From positions 186,001 through 250,000 of the forward strand of contig CAYFPL010000003.1 of assembly GCA_964344935.1 (NCBI GenBank): a stretch of 64,000 nucleotides of DNA, given 5' to 3'. Source of the DNA: GCA-2731375 sp964344935 (GTDB taxonomy: Bacteria > Pseudomonadota > Alphaproteobacteria > GCA-2731375). Below the pieces are notes generated by a model. It did no database searches, was not told where the DNA came from, and saw nothing but the letters and a program-made list of their open reading frames with translations. Below, in pieces: positions 1-8,322 of the stretch (the first letter of the stretch is position 1; each line of letters starts with the position of its first letter). The translations under genes and the position numbers were made by a program.

Positions 1-703
1 AATCCAGAACTGCGGCAATGCGCGGCTCGGTCGGATGCACGATAGTGTTGCCCAGGCGGTAGTCACCATGCACCAGGGTGGTGGTATCGTCTTCAGGCAC
101 GTTCTCGGGCAGCCATTGCATCAGATGGTCCATGGCCGGGATCTCGTCGGTCTGCGAGGCGACGTACTGCTTGGTCCAGCGGTTGATCTGCCGGGTGTAG
201 TAGTTGCCGGGCCGGCCGAAATCCCCCAGACCCACCGCCTGGTAATCGACGGCATGCAGGGCGGCGAGGACCTCGAGCAGATGGTCATAGACCGCGCCCC
301 GTTCCCCGGCCGTGAAGGCGGGGGCAAACTGGTCGTCCAGAATGCGGCCGTCCACCATGTCCATGACGTAGAATGCGGTGCCGGCCACGTCCTCGTCCTC
401 GCACAAAAGGTACGTTTTTGGTACCGGCACCGGGGTGGGGCCCAGGGCCGTGATCACCCGGTATTCCCGGTCCACCGCATGCGCCGAGGGCAACAGGGTG
501 CCGGGCGGTTTCTTGCGCAGGACATATTTGCGGTCCCCCGTTTTCACCATGTAAGTAGGGTTGGACTGACCCACGGCGAATTGGTGCAACGTGATGTCAT
601 TGCCGACGCCATCCATATGGCCGGCCAAATAGGCGCGCAGTTTCTCTTCGTCCAGGCGGTGAGCCTCGCGCACGGGGATGGTTTCGTTCTGATAGGCGCT
701 CAT
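1..703 (-). CDS. APH-fold phosphotransferase, partial at window edge
   Basis: The first 234 residues of an aminoglycoside-phosphotransferase (APH)/choline-kinase-like protein are present; the C-terminus lies outside the window. The Brenner-type catalytic loop HGDYRLGN is visible near the truncated end. The N-terminal lobe carries SAHAVDREYRVITALGPT, shared almost word for word with the next gene. The ATG at 703 is preceded by GAGGA. The family phosphorylates small hydroxyl compounds; close relatives are the APH domains of ACAD10/ACAD11, which act on hydroxyacyl-CoAs, so a lipid or acid catabolic role is more likely than drug resistance (inference). It starts 29 nt after the stop of the paralogue at 733-1794, so the two look co-transcribed. 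Confidence 0.85.
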   Translation of the reverse strand, partial: MSAYQNETIPVREAHRLDEEKLRAYLAGHMDGVGNDITLHQFAVGQSNPTYMVKTGDRKYVLRKKPPGTLLPSAHAVDREYRVITALGPTPVPVPKTYLLCEDEDVAGTAFYVMDMVDGRILDDQFAPAFTAGERGAVYDHLLEVLAALHAVDYQAVGLGDFGRPGNYYTRQINRWTKQYVASQTDEIPAMDHLMQWLPENVPEDDTTTLVHGDYRLGNTIVHPTEPRIAAVLD

Positions 704-732
704 TTCCTCAATACTCGTTCTTCAGACCTGCC

Positions 733-1794
733 CTAGACCAGGCGCTCCACTTGCTTCCAGGCCGCCTCCGCCAACGGCCGGGCGCGGCGGCCTTGCTCCA
801 CCGCATGGGGCGAAGCGGCGGTGCCATCTTCGGCGCGTTTTGCGATGCCCTGCAAAATGGCGGCCAGGCGGAACATGTTATAGGCCAGATACCATTCCAG
901 ATCAGGGATGCCGTCGCGGCCTGTCAGGGCGCAGTAATGGGCGATATGCTCGTCTTCGTTGGGAATGCCTAAGGTCGCCAGATCCGCATGCGCGATACCC
1001 CGGAACAGATCCTTGTCCAGGCGCCAGCCCATCATGGTGTAGGTGAAATCCCCCACTGGATGGCCCAGGGTGGCTAGTTCCCAATCCAGGATGGCCAGGA
1101 CCTTGGGTTCCGTTGCGTGGAAGATCATATTGTCCATGCGGTAGTCGCCGTGGATCAGGCTGGTCTCGTCACCGGCGGGAATATTCTTCGGCAGCCATTC
1201 GATCAGTCGGTCCATCTCGGGAATGGGGTCCATTTCCGACAGTCGATAGGTCTTGCTCCAGCGGTGGATCTGCCGCTCGCGATATTCCCCCACCTTTCCG
1301 AAATCGCCCAGGCCGATCGCCGCGTAGTCAACGCTGTGCAGCGCCGCCATGGCCTCGTTCATAGAACTGTAGACGGCCCGGCGTTCCTCCCGTGACATGC
1401 CCGGCAGAGTGCTGTCCCACAACACCCGGCCTTCAACCATCTCCATGATGTAGAAGGCTGTGCCAATGACCTCTGTATCCTCGCACAAACAATAGGTCCG
1501 CGGCACAGGTACATCCGTCGGCCCCAGAGCCGTGATGACCCGATATTCCCGATCCACCGCATGGGCCGACGGCAACAGTTCGCCCGGCGGCTTGCGGCGC
1601 AGCACGTACGAGCGGCCGCCCGCATCGATGCGGTAAGTGGGATTAGATTGCCCGCCCTTGAACTGGCGCAACTCGATATCGCCGGAAAAGCCCTCCACAT
1701 TCCCCGCCATATAGTCCCGCAGGTTGCCGGTATCGAAACGGTGCTGTTCCAGTACCTCCTGGGTGCCGGCGAATTGCGTCTCAAGATCGGTCAT
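733..1794 (-). CDS. APH-fold phosphotransferase (ACAD10/11-like)
   Basis: Complete 353-aa paralogue of the neighbouring phosphotransferase. It has the N-lobe motif GGQSNPTYRID (a glycine-rich nucleotide loop equivalent), the catalytic loop HGDYRMDN and the metal-binding LDWELATLGHP segment. Length fits stand-alone bacterial APH-domain proteins next to acyl-CoA metabolism genes. There is no sign of a fused acyl-CoA dehydrogenase. Substrate cannot be read from sequence; a hydroxyacyl-CoA or other hydroxyl-bearing metabolite is an inference. It is first in a two-gene minus-strand unit and is divergent from msrA across about 190 bp. Confidence 0.88.
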   Translation of the reverse strand: MTDLETQFAGTQEVLEQHRFDTGNLRDYMAGNVEGFSGDIELRQFKGGQSNPTYRIDAGGRSYVLRRKPPGELLPSAHAVDREYRVITALGPTDVPVPRTYCLCEDTEVIGTAFYIMEMVEGRVLWDSTLPGMSREERRAVYSSMNEAMAALHSVDYAAIGLGDFGKVGEYRERQIHRWSKTYRLSEMDPIPEMDRLIEWLPKNIPAGDETSLIHGDYRMDNMIFHATEPKVLAILDWELATLGHPVGDFTYTMMGWRLDKDLFRGIAHADLATLGIPNEDEHIAHYCALTGRDGIPDLEWYLAYNMFRLAAILQGIAKRAEDGTAASPHAVEQGRRARPLAEAAWKQVERLV

Positions 1795-1984
1795 GACGCA
1801 TCATTCATCTATGGGGCCTCCCCGCCCGACAAGCTTCTGGGCCCCAGTTTAAAGCATGATTGGGTGGCCTCCCATAGAGGTGGCGGGAAAAAATTCCGAT
1901 GCCGGGAATTTGATCGCGGCGGAGTGGTAGAAACGTGCCTGCCGCATTAGGTAATTCGTGTTCGAACCAATCTGGGAGACTACG

Positions 1985-2620
1985 ATGAAGCTACGTCCCG
2001 TTCGTTTAGCCGCCGCAATGGCTGTTTTCTTCATGGGCCTGATAGCGCCGGCAGCCATGGCGGAAGCACCGAAGGAAGCCGTGGCGATCTTCGCGGGCGG
2101 CTGTTTCTGGTGCGTCGAATCCGATTTCGATCACGTCCCCGGCGTTACCAAGACGATTTCGGGCTATACCGGCGGCAGCTTGAAAAATCCCACCTATAAA
2201 GCCGTCACGGCGGGCGGTACAGGGCACCGGGAAGCGGTGCAGATATTCTACGATCCCAGCAAAGTCAGTTATGAGATGCTGTTGGATGTGTTCTGGCGCA
2301 GCGTTGATCCCACCGATGGCGGCGGACAGTTCTGTGACCGGGGCGTCAGCTATCAGACGGCGATATTCGCCACCACGCCGGAGCAGCGAGAATTGGCGGA
2401 GGCTTCAAAAACGGCCCTGCAGGACTCCGGCGTCCTGAAACAGCCCATCGTCACACCGATCGAGGATGCCGGTGAATTCTATCCGGCCGAGGACTATCAC
2501 CAGGGCTATTACAAAAAGAACCCGGTGCGCTACAAATTCTACCGCTTCAGTTGCGGCCGTGACGGCCGTGTCCGCGACCTATGGGGCGATCAAGCTCATC
2601 GCGGCATTGAAGCACACTAG
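1985..2620 (+). CDS. msrA: Peptide methionine (S)-S-oxide reductase, exported
   Basis: MsrA reduces methionine-S-sulfoxide in proteins. The active-site motif GCFWC is present about residue 40, and the segments GYTGG, VDPTDGGGQFCDRG and YHQGYY are all MsrA hallmarks. The ATG at 1985 is chosen because GGGAG lies just upstream and because the first 26 residues (basic MKLRPVR, a hydrophobic run, then AMAEA) form a Sec signal peptide. An in-frame GTG at 1958 would bury that signal. Export implies repair of periplasmic proteins, unlike the usual cytoplasmic MsrA. No MsrB domain is fused. The stop codon overlaps the first base pairs of a palindromic repeat. Confidence 0.95.
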   Translation: MKLRPVRLAAAMAVFFMGLIAPAAMAEAPKEAVAIFAGGCFWCVESDFDHVPGVTKTISGYTGGSLKNPTYKAVTAGGTGHREAVQIFYDPSKVSYEMLLDVFWRSVDPTDGGGQFCDRGVSYQTAIFATTPEQRELAEASKTALQDSGVLKQPIVTPIEDAGEFYPAEDYHQGYYKKNPVRYKFYRFSCGRDGRVRDLWGDQAHRGIEAH

Positions 2621-2657
2621 CGCATGTCGCGTTCAATAGAACGCGTCCCCATGCGCT
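2619..2657. repeat. Palindromic intergenic repeat, copy 1
   Basis: Nested inverted repeat with outer arms AGCGCAT/ATGCGCT and inner arms CGCGTTC/GAACGCG around the loop AATA. A second copy with the same layout lies at 9072-9110. It overlaps the msrA stop codon and could also act as an RNA hairpin ending msrA transcription, although no T-run follows. Confidence 0.75.
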
Positions 2658-2698
2658 GAAGCCCTTAAGTCGCTCTAGATCCGTCCGACCGCTGGAAC

Positions 2699-3814
2699 CT
2701 ACATTGCGGTTGGTTTCTGGCCGATGACCTTGCGGTTGGCGTTGACGCCGCGCAGGAACTCGATGCCGTCGGCGGCGATGGCGTCACCCACCATGAAGTC
2801 GGCCTCGCCCGCCAGCTCCTTCATATCCACCCAGGCGGCATAGATATGCCGGGTGCGATCGGTGATGATGCCGGCGTTCAACAGCGTTTTCACCAGAACC
2901 CGGAAGATCGAGGTGCCGGTCTTTAGGGAATTGCGCCGTTCGGTCTCGCCGAAGACTTCCCGGCAAGCGCCGCGCACCCATTCCCAATCCAGCCCGAATT
3001 GTTCGTAGATGTAATGGCGCTGGCGGATGTTGGTGAGGTTGAACAGCAGAATCTCAAAGCACTGCGCGGCCCAGTCCTCGACGATTTCGTGTTCCGCCTG
3101 GCTTAGGGCAGGTATGGTCTTATCGGCCCAGATCTTGCCGAACTTGTGGTGAAAGGCCTCGTCCGTCATCACCAGCTGTGTGAGACGCTTCAGCACTGGA
3201 TCATTTGTATAGCGGTGCAGGTTGGCGAAGGCGCCCATGGCCAGGCCCTCGATCAGCATCTGCATGCCCACCAGTTTCTTGTAGACGGTCGGCGTCAGTA
3301 CCAGTTCCTCAAGCAGATCGCCCAGGCATTCGCCAACGGGCAGGGGCGTGCCCCAGCGCTTCTGGATATAGAGGTGGTAGGCAGTGACGTGGCGGGCCTC
3401 TTCCCGGGCCTGATTGGCGGCATATTCCTGAGCGCCCTGGTCCTTGAGGATATGGCAGAGCCCGGCGCTGAGCGACAGTGCTGCCTGTTCCCCGTGCAGG
3501 ATGCCCGACAGGCCCCAGCGTTGGATCTCGTTGCCCAGGGCGATCTGCTGGCCTTCGTCCAACTTGTCCGCGACGGCGGAGTTCAATTCGATGATCTGCT
3601 CTTTTGGCATGATCATCTCGGCCGCCATGTCGAAAGGCTGGTCGTAGTCGATATAGGCCTTGTCCAGGGGATCCCAGAAATGATCATGGGTGGCGGATAT
3701 GATTTCGTCGAAGGCGTCCGAGCGGCCTTCATAGCGGTCCACCTCGATCATGGCGCGGAAATCGTCCCGCTCCACGGTATTATAGGCCTTATCGTGGGTG
3801 ATCTGATCTGACAT
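2699..3814 (-). CDS. Diiron ferritin-like protein
   Basis: A 371-aa helical protein with spaced carboxylate/His motifs typical of diiron ferritin-like oxidases: E109 in LHGEQ, E139xxH142 in EEARHV, E189, and E219xxH222 in DEAFHHK. This is the four-helix ligand set of the AurF/R2-like/acyl-ACP desaturase superfamily. No signal peptide or membrane segment is seen. Substrate is unknown; an oxygenase or oxidase acting on a lipid or aromatic compound is possible (inference). A perfect palindrome about 45 nt upstream of its start suggests its own regulated promoter although the amidase upstream has the same orientation. Confidence 0.75.
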   Translation of the reverse strand: MSDQITHDKAYNTVERDDFRAMIEVDRYEGRSDAFDEIISATHDHFWDPLDKAYIDYDQPFDMAAEMIMPKEQIIELNSAVADKLDEGQQIALGNEIQRWGLSGILHGEQAALSLSAGLCHILKDQGAQEYAANQAREEARHVTAYHLYIQKRWGTPLPVGECLGDLLEELVLTPTVYKKLVGMQMLIEGLAMGAFANLHRYTNDPVLKRLTQLVMTDEAFHHKFGKIWADKTIPALSQAEHEIVEDWAAQCFEILLFNLTNIRQRHYIYEQFGLDWEWVRGACREVFGETERRNSLKTGTSIFRVLVKTLLNAGIITDRTRHIYAAWVDMKELAGEADFMVGDAIAADGIEFLRGVNANRKVIGQKPTAM

Positions 3815-3858
3815 ACAGCCCCCGGTTCCCCTGTTCGTGTGTTTTCGGAACTTACTTT

Positions 3859-3874
3859 ACGTTTACGTAAACGT
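3859..3874. promoter_or_regulatory. Perfect 16-bp palindromic operator candidate
   Basis: ACGTTTACGTAAACGT is perfectly self-complementary and sits 45-60 nt upstream of the ferritin-like gene's ATG at 3814, inside a short 69-bp gap. TTTACGTAAA-type palindromes are typical of TetR- and MerR-family (for example LiuR-like) regulators of fatty and branched-chain acid catabolism. No regulator gene is adjacent, so the binding protein must be encoded elsewhere. Confidence 0.6.
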
Positions 3875-3883
3875 CAACTTTGA

Positions 3884-5323
3884 TCATGCCGACACCGGCG
3901 GCCGGCGATCGGCCCAGGGGCGGGCCCGCTCCAACTGTCCAGCCAGGCGGAACAGTGTGCTTTCATCGCCAAATCGGGCCATGAAATGCATACCCACCGG
4001 CAGGCCGTCGTCGGTCCAGTGCAAGGGCACCGACATGGCCGGCTGGCCGGTACCGTTGGCGATGGCGGTGAAGCCCGAGAATTCGCCCAAATGGGCCAGG
4101 AATTCGTCGCGCTTGCCGCCATCCCAGGCGAAATAGCCAAGCGGTGCCGGCGGCCGCGCCAGGGTCGGCGTCAGGGTCAGGTCATAGGTTTGAAAAAATG
4201 CGGCAACCTGGCGGGATATGAACTGGATCTCCTGGATGGCTTGGAGGTAGGCGCCCGAGTAACGTCGTTCGCCGCTCAGATACATCTGCCAGGTATTGGC
4301 CTCGAACATCTCTTCCCGCGGCTCCAGGCCGCAGCAGTTGGACCAATACCTGATCGCCCAGGCGGCGAAGGCAGTCCAGGTCGCACCGAACGCCTTGAGG
4401 AATCGCTCCTTGTCATATTGCGGCGCGGCCCATTCCACATGGTGGCCCAGATCCTCACACAATTTCGCCGTTTCCTCCAAGGCGGCCCGGCAGACGGGAT
4501 CGACCTTCGCTTCCGTCGTCGGCGTGGCGGAAATGGCGATGCGCAGGGGCGCGGGATCGCGCGCGACGTCGTCCACATAAAGGCCTTCAGGCGGCGGGGC
4601 CCAATAGGGATCGCCGATGTCCGGGCCGGCGGTGGCATCCAGAAGGGCGGCACTGTCCCGGACCGAGCGGGCGACGGCATGTTCCACCGCCAGGCCGCTG
4701 CCGGCATCGCCGTAGTCAGGCCCCAGGGGGTTGCGGGCACGGGTCGGTTTCAGCCCGAACAGGCCACAGCAGGCGGCGGGAATACGGATCGAACCACCGC
4801 CGTCATTGGCATGGGCCATCGCCACCATACCGGCCGCCACCGCCGCCGCCGACCCGCCGGAGGAGCCGCCCGTGGTGCGTTCCGTATCCCAGGGGTTGCG
4901 TGAGGGTCCATGCAGGGCCGGCTCCGTTGTCGGCAGGAGCCCGAATTCCGGCGTATTTGTCTTGCCGGCGATGACCAGACCGGCGCCTTTCAGGCGGCGG
5001 ACCAGCTCGCTGTCCTGTAGGGATGTACATTGGCCGTCCAGGAACTGGCTGCCCTCGGATATGGCCGTGCCGGCATATTCGGCCACCAGGTCCTTGAGGA
5101 GAAACGGCACCCCTGGAAAGGGCGCATCGGATTTGGGGTTTATGTCGCCGGCCGCGCCCCGGGCCTCGTCGTCCATGCGCAGGATAACGGCGTTCAGGCT
5201 GGGGTTGAGACTTTCGATGCGCCGGATGGCTGCTTCGGTCAGTTCCGCGGCGCTGACTTCGCCGGTACGGACCAGTTCCGCCTGGGCCGTGGCGTCCAGA
5301 AAGGCGTAAGGGTCATCGCTCAT
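3884..5323 (-). CDS. Amidase signature family hydrolase
   Basis: A 479-aa amidase of the Ser-cisSer-Lys type. The signature GGSSGGSAAAVAAG is present with the catalytic serines, and the general-base lysine sits in FLLKDLVAEYAG. Length is normal for the family. It hydrolyses a carboxamide to acid plus ammonia; members include acetamidase, 6-aminohexanoate-cyclic-dimer hydrolase-like enzymes and GatA paralogues. No GatB or GatC genes are near, so this is not the tRNA amidotransferase. The start MSDDPYAFLD is the only well-placed ATG. It precedes the ferritin-like gene by 69 bp. Confidence 0.9.
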   Translation of the reverse strand: MSDDPYAFLDATAQAELVRTGEVSAAELTEAAIRRIESLNPSLNAVILRMDDEARGAAGDINPKSDAPFPGVPFLLKDLVAEYAGTAISEGSQFLDGQCTSLQDSELVRRLKGAGLVIAGKTNTPEFGLLPTTEPALHGPSRNPWDTERTTGGSSGGSAAAVAAGMVAMAHANDGGGSIRIPAACCGLFGLKPTRARNPLGPDYGDAGSGLAVEHAVARSVRDSAALLDATAGPDIGDPYWAPPPEGLYVDDVARDPAPLRIAISATPTTEAKVDPVCRAALEETAKLCEDLGHHVEWAAPQYDKERFLKAFGATWTAFAAWAIRYWSNCCGLEPREEMFEANTWQMYLSGERRYSGAYLQAIQEIQFISRQVAAFFQTYDLTLTPTLARPPAPLGYFAWDGGKRDEFLAHLGEFSGFTAIANGTGQPAMSVPLHWTDDGLPVGMHFMARFGDESTLFRLAGQLERARPWADRRPPVSA

Positions 5324-5382
5324 GGCATCACTTTAGCCTCGTGGAAGCCACGAAGACAGCCCGGCGATGAAAAATGGAAGGA

Positions 5383-5508
5383 TTAGCGGCCGGCGTCGCG
5401 GTCCAGCTTTTCCTTTTGTTTGAAGTAGCCGCTGAACAGAATCATCATGCCGCCCATGAGGATGAGTGTCGCCACCATCATCGCGATCAAAAGAAACAGT
5501 TCATGCAT
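5383..5508 (-). CDS. 41-aa single-span membrane protein
   Basis: A short ORF beginning MHELFLLIAMMVATLIL. It encodes one methionine-rich transmembrane helix followed by a charged tail (KQKEKLDRD) and ends in TAA at 5383. An AAAGGG sequence lies upstream of the ATG at 5508. The in-out charge pattern looks like a genuine small inner-membrane protein. It lies between the S41 protease (upstream on the same strand) and the amidase. Function is unknown. Confidence 0.5.
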   Translation of the reverse strand: MHELFLLIAMMVATLILMGGMMILFSGYFKQKEKLDRDAGR

Positions 5509-5627
5509 AACAGACCCTTTCCACAACAGTGGTTAGGATTTACACCAACATCTCCGGCGCGCCAAGGGTTTCTTGCGGGGCAATTCGCCGCGCTCTGAAT
5601 TCGCGCTGAAGTCGGGCCGAATTGGCC

Positions 5628-7190
5628 CTATTGCGCGCTTTTCTCTGTCCGGCTGTCGTTGGCCAGGCTGGCGGCCAAATGGATCAGGCGGTCCAGGCCG
5701 CCGACCCGCAACAGGGCGACGGCGCAGGCGCGCTCGTGATCATCGAGCTTTTGCGTCAAGAGCTCGTTGCAGCGTTCGCCGGTTATGGACGCCTTGGGCC
5801 CCAGGGCCGGCGGCGTGCCTTCGCCCCGGTTCAGGGCGCCTTGCAGTTCTTCTTCACGCCGTCCCGCCTCCTGGCGGTCCCGTTCCACCAGCAGATCGGG
5901 CAGGATGCCCCAGGCCTGGATGGTGCGCCCGGATGGTGTGTAATAGAGCGCCGTGGTCAAGCGCAGGGCGCCGGAATCGCCCATGGAAAAGATCGTCTGT
6001 ACCGAGCCCTTGCCAAAGGAACGGCTGCCGATCACCACGGCGCGGTCGTTCTCCTTCAAGGCGCCGGCAACGATCTCGGCGGCGGATGCGGTACCTTCGT
6101 TGACCAGAACCACGATATCCCGCCCGGCAGACAAGTCACCCTCCCGGGCCCGGAAATGCTCGTTGTCTTCCTCCAGCCGGCCGCGCACGGAAACGATAGT
6201 GCCGTCATCCAGGAAGACGTCCGAAACGCGGATGGATTGCCGCAGCAGACCGCCTGGATTGTTGCGCAGATCGATGATCAGACCCAGGCTCTCGTCGCCC
6301 AAGGCCTCGTCGATTTGCGCCACGGCGGTGCGCAGGCTGGTTTCGGTGCGCTGACTGAATGCGGAAATGCGGATATATCCGTGATCCTTTTCCGCCGTGT
6401 GGCGGACAGCGGGCACGCGAATGATGTCGCGCACGATCAGAACCTCGAACGGGTCCACCACTTCTTCTCGGATCACGGTCAGGCGGATGGTGGTGCCGAC
6501 CAGTCCGCGCATGCGGTTGACGGCCTGGCGTAACGTCATGCCCTTGATGGCGACGCCGTCCACATGGCTGATCCTGTCGCCGGCCAGCATCCCGGCACGC
6601 TGGGCCGGCGTGCCGTCGATGGGAGCGATGACCTTGACCATGCCCTCGTCCATGGTCACTTCCAGGCCCAGGCCGGCGAACTTGCCGCTGATCCGGATAC
6701 GCAACTCGCCATAGGTCTCGGGATCCAGATAGGCACTATGGGCATCGAGTACATTCAAGCCCTTGTTGAGCGCCGTTGAAATGCGGCTGAAGGCGTTGCT
6801 ATGCGGTGCCTCGTCGCCTTCCGCTTCCTTGCCGTCGGCTGCCTTTTGTGCCTTGTCCTTTGCCTTCTTTTCCTCGAACGCGGCCAGGGCGACGTCATAT
6901 TCCTTCAAGCCGGTCATGGTGGCCTGGAGGAACTCCCGGGGGTTCAATTCCTTAAGGTAGCGGCGGCCGATAATGGGCACGGCGCGGCGCAGGACGGCAG
7001 TCTCTTCCTCATTGATGGCGACGCCTTCCGCCGCCGCCAGTTCCAGTATCAGGTCATGGGTGCCTTTGGCGGACGGGGCTGACGGGCCGTAGGGGACCAA
7101 CGCGGCGGCAAGGAAACCCAAGAAAACCAGCAGGAGCGCCGGCCGGATGACAGGGGCGCGATGCGCCGTGCTGTTGAACTGCCCCATCAT
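5628..7190 (-). CDS. S41 family carboxy-terminal processing protease
   Basis: A 520-aa periplasmic protease of the CtpA/Prc type. An uncleaved or cleaved N-terminal hydrophobic segment spans about residues 15-36, followed by a helical region, a PDZ domain (GLGLEVTMDEG, around residue 175) and the S41 catalytic core. The nucleophilic Ser is in EGTASAAEIVAG and the general-base Lys in SFGKGSVQT. It cleaves near C-termini of periplasmic or membrane proteins. A second Met follows the first, so the start could be one codon later. It is last in a minus-strand run DedA-dsbB-coq7-S41 and starts 51 nt after coq7. Confidence 0.93.
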   Translation of the reverse strand: MMGQFNSTAHRAPVIRPALLLVFLGFLAAALVPYGPSAPSAKGTHDLILELAAAEGVAINEEETAVLRRAVPIIGRRYLKELNPREFLQATMTGLKEYDVALAAFEEKKAKDKAQKAADGKEAEGDEAPHSNAFSRISTALNKGLNVLDAHSAYLDPETYGELRIRISGKFAGLGLEVTMDEGMVKVIAPIDGTPAQRAGMLAGDRISHVDGVAIKGMTLRQAVNRMRGLVGTTIRLTVIREEVVDPFEVLIVRDIIRVPAVRHTAEKDHGYIRISAFSQRTETSLRTAVAQIDEALGDESLGLIIDLRNNPGGLLRQSIRVSDVFLDDGTIVSVRGRLEEDNEHFRAREGDLSAGRDIVVLVNEGTASAAEIVAGALKENDRAVVIGSRSFGKGSVQTIFSMGDSGALRLTTALYYTPSGRTIQAWGILPDLLVERDRQEAGRREEELQGALNRGEGTPPALGPKASITGERCNELLTQKLDDHERACAVALLRVGGLDRLIHLAASLANDSRTEKSAQ

Positions 7191-7241
7191 TGTGCCGCCA
7201 TTTCCCTTGCCCCGTTCACGATAAATCTTGGCTCCGCCATT

Positions 7242-7814
7242 CTACACACGTTTGGCCAGCCAGATCGCTAGCTTTGTTCCAGCTTTGACGCTTCGGCTTA
7301 AGATTTGGTAAGCGGGCGCCTCTTCAGCACCATTTTCCAGGGCCAAATCGCGATGATTGATCTCATCTTCGCGGTATTGTGCGATGATGGCGCGCAAATC
7401 CGCTTCATCCTCGCCCAAGGCGGCCAATTGTTCGCCGTAATGTTCTTCGATCACCTCTTCCACCGCTACTGTCGTGGCCATGGCCGCGCGCTCGCCCAGC
7501 AGGGCGCTGCCAGCGCCGACGGCATAGCCGGCGGCCCGCCACAGGGGCGAAAGGGCCGAGGGGCGCACGCCACGTTCCGCCACCAATCTGTTGAAGGTTT
7601 CCAGGTGCTCGGCCTCCTGGGCCTCCATCTCCGCTAGCAGCGGCGCCGATGGCCGGTTCTTCAAGACCGCCATCTGACCCCGATAGATTTCCTTGGCGCC
7701 CAATTCGCCGGCATGATCGACACGGATCATGGTCGCCACATCCGCCTGATCTTGTCCATCGCCAGGCAGGCTGGCGGGACGGGAACGATGGGGCATGGGA
7801 TAGTCCAGGCTCAT
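7242..7814 (-). CDS. coq7: Demethoxyubiquinone hydroxylase Coq7
   Basis: A 190-aa diiron enzyme of the COQ7/CAT5 family that hydroxylates 2-polyprenyl-3-methyl-6-methoxy-benzoquinol in ubiquinone synthesis. Internal repeats of the two-helix iron-binding pair are visible: HAGELGAKEIYRGQM with EAQEAEHLE, then AVEEVIEEHYGEQ with EDEINHRD, giving the expected ExxH ligands. A conserved proline-free hydrophobic segment (YAVGAGSALLG) matches the membrane-contacting part. The ATG overlaps the dsbB stop by ATGA, so translation is probably coupled. Confidence 0.95.
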   Translation of the reverse strand: MSLDYPMPHRSRPASLPGDGQDQADVATMIRVDHAGELGAKEIYRGQMAVLKNRPSAPLLAEMEAQEAEHLETFNRLVAERGVRPSALSPLWRAAGYAVGAGSALLGERAAMATTVAVEEVIEEHYGEQLAALGEDEADLRAIIAQYREDEINHRDLALENGAEEAPAYQILSRSVKAGTKLAIWLAKRV

Positions 7815-8314
7815 GTGACTGCCATTCTTTTCCAGACGGAAGCGCCGGCCAGGCCGGCGTATATGGCCAATGCTAGGGAGAATAGGACGTTGTAGCCCGC
7901 CATGGAAACGCCGAATAGGGAAAACGCCACTTCATCGCAGCGGATCACCGGCGTATTCATGATCTGCGCCCGCAACGCATCCAGGGTCTGGGGTGTGCCG
8001 CCGGCGCCGACGCAGGCCTCGCTGCCCGCCCACCAATGCTGCTCGACACCGACGTGATAGGCGGCGATGCCGGCATTTACCGCCAACGCAAGTGCGCAGA
8101 GCGCCAGCAGCCACGGTGTCCGTTGACGCAGGCCCGGAACCACGACCAAGAGACAGAGCGCGATGACGATGGCATAGGGCCAGCGCTGGTAGATGCATAG
8201 GACGCAGGGCTGCAGGTCGAAGCCGTATTGGCTGATGAAGGCCGCAGCCAGAGCTGTGATGGAAGCCAGGGCCAGCAGCATCGGGGCGGTATTGGGGGCG
8301 AACAGTTTGTCCAT
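7811..8314 (-). CDS. dsbB: Disulfide bond formation protein B
   Basis: A 167-aa inner-membrane protein with four hydrophobic segments. It has the quinone-side Cys pair CVLC (followed by IYQRWPY) after the first helix and a second periplasmic Cys pair in SEACVGAG and VIRCDE. DsbB re-oxidises DsbA and passes electrons to ubiquinone, which fits co-transcription with coq7. The start MDKLFAPN at 8314 is chosen; a longer reading frame to 8593 would run inside the DedA gene and does not resemble the family. It lies 8 nt after the DedA stop and overlaps coq7 by 4 nt. Confidence 0.93.
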   Translation of the reverse strand: MDKLFAPNTAPMLLALASITALAAAFISQYGFDLQPCVLCIYQRWPYAIVIALCLLVVVPGLRQRTPWLLALCALALAVNAGIAAYHVGVEQHWWAGSEACVGAGGTPQTLDALRAQIMNTPVIRCDEVAFSLFGVSMAGYNVLFSLALAIYAGLAGASVWKRMAVT

Positions 8315-8322
8315 GGCACGGC

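Noticed and set aside
3986..4903. 305-aa plus-strand ORF opposite the amidase
   Set aside because: It lies wholly antisense to a gene with intact amidase motifs and shows no recognisable family; high GC opens such frames.
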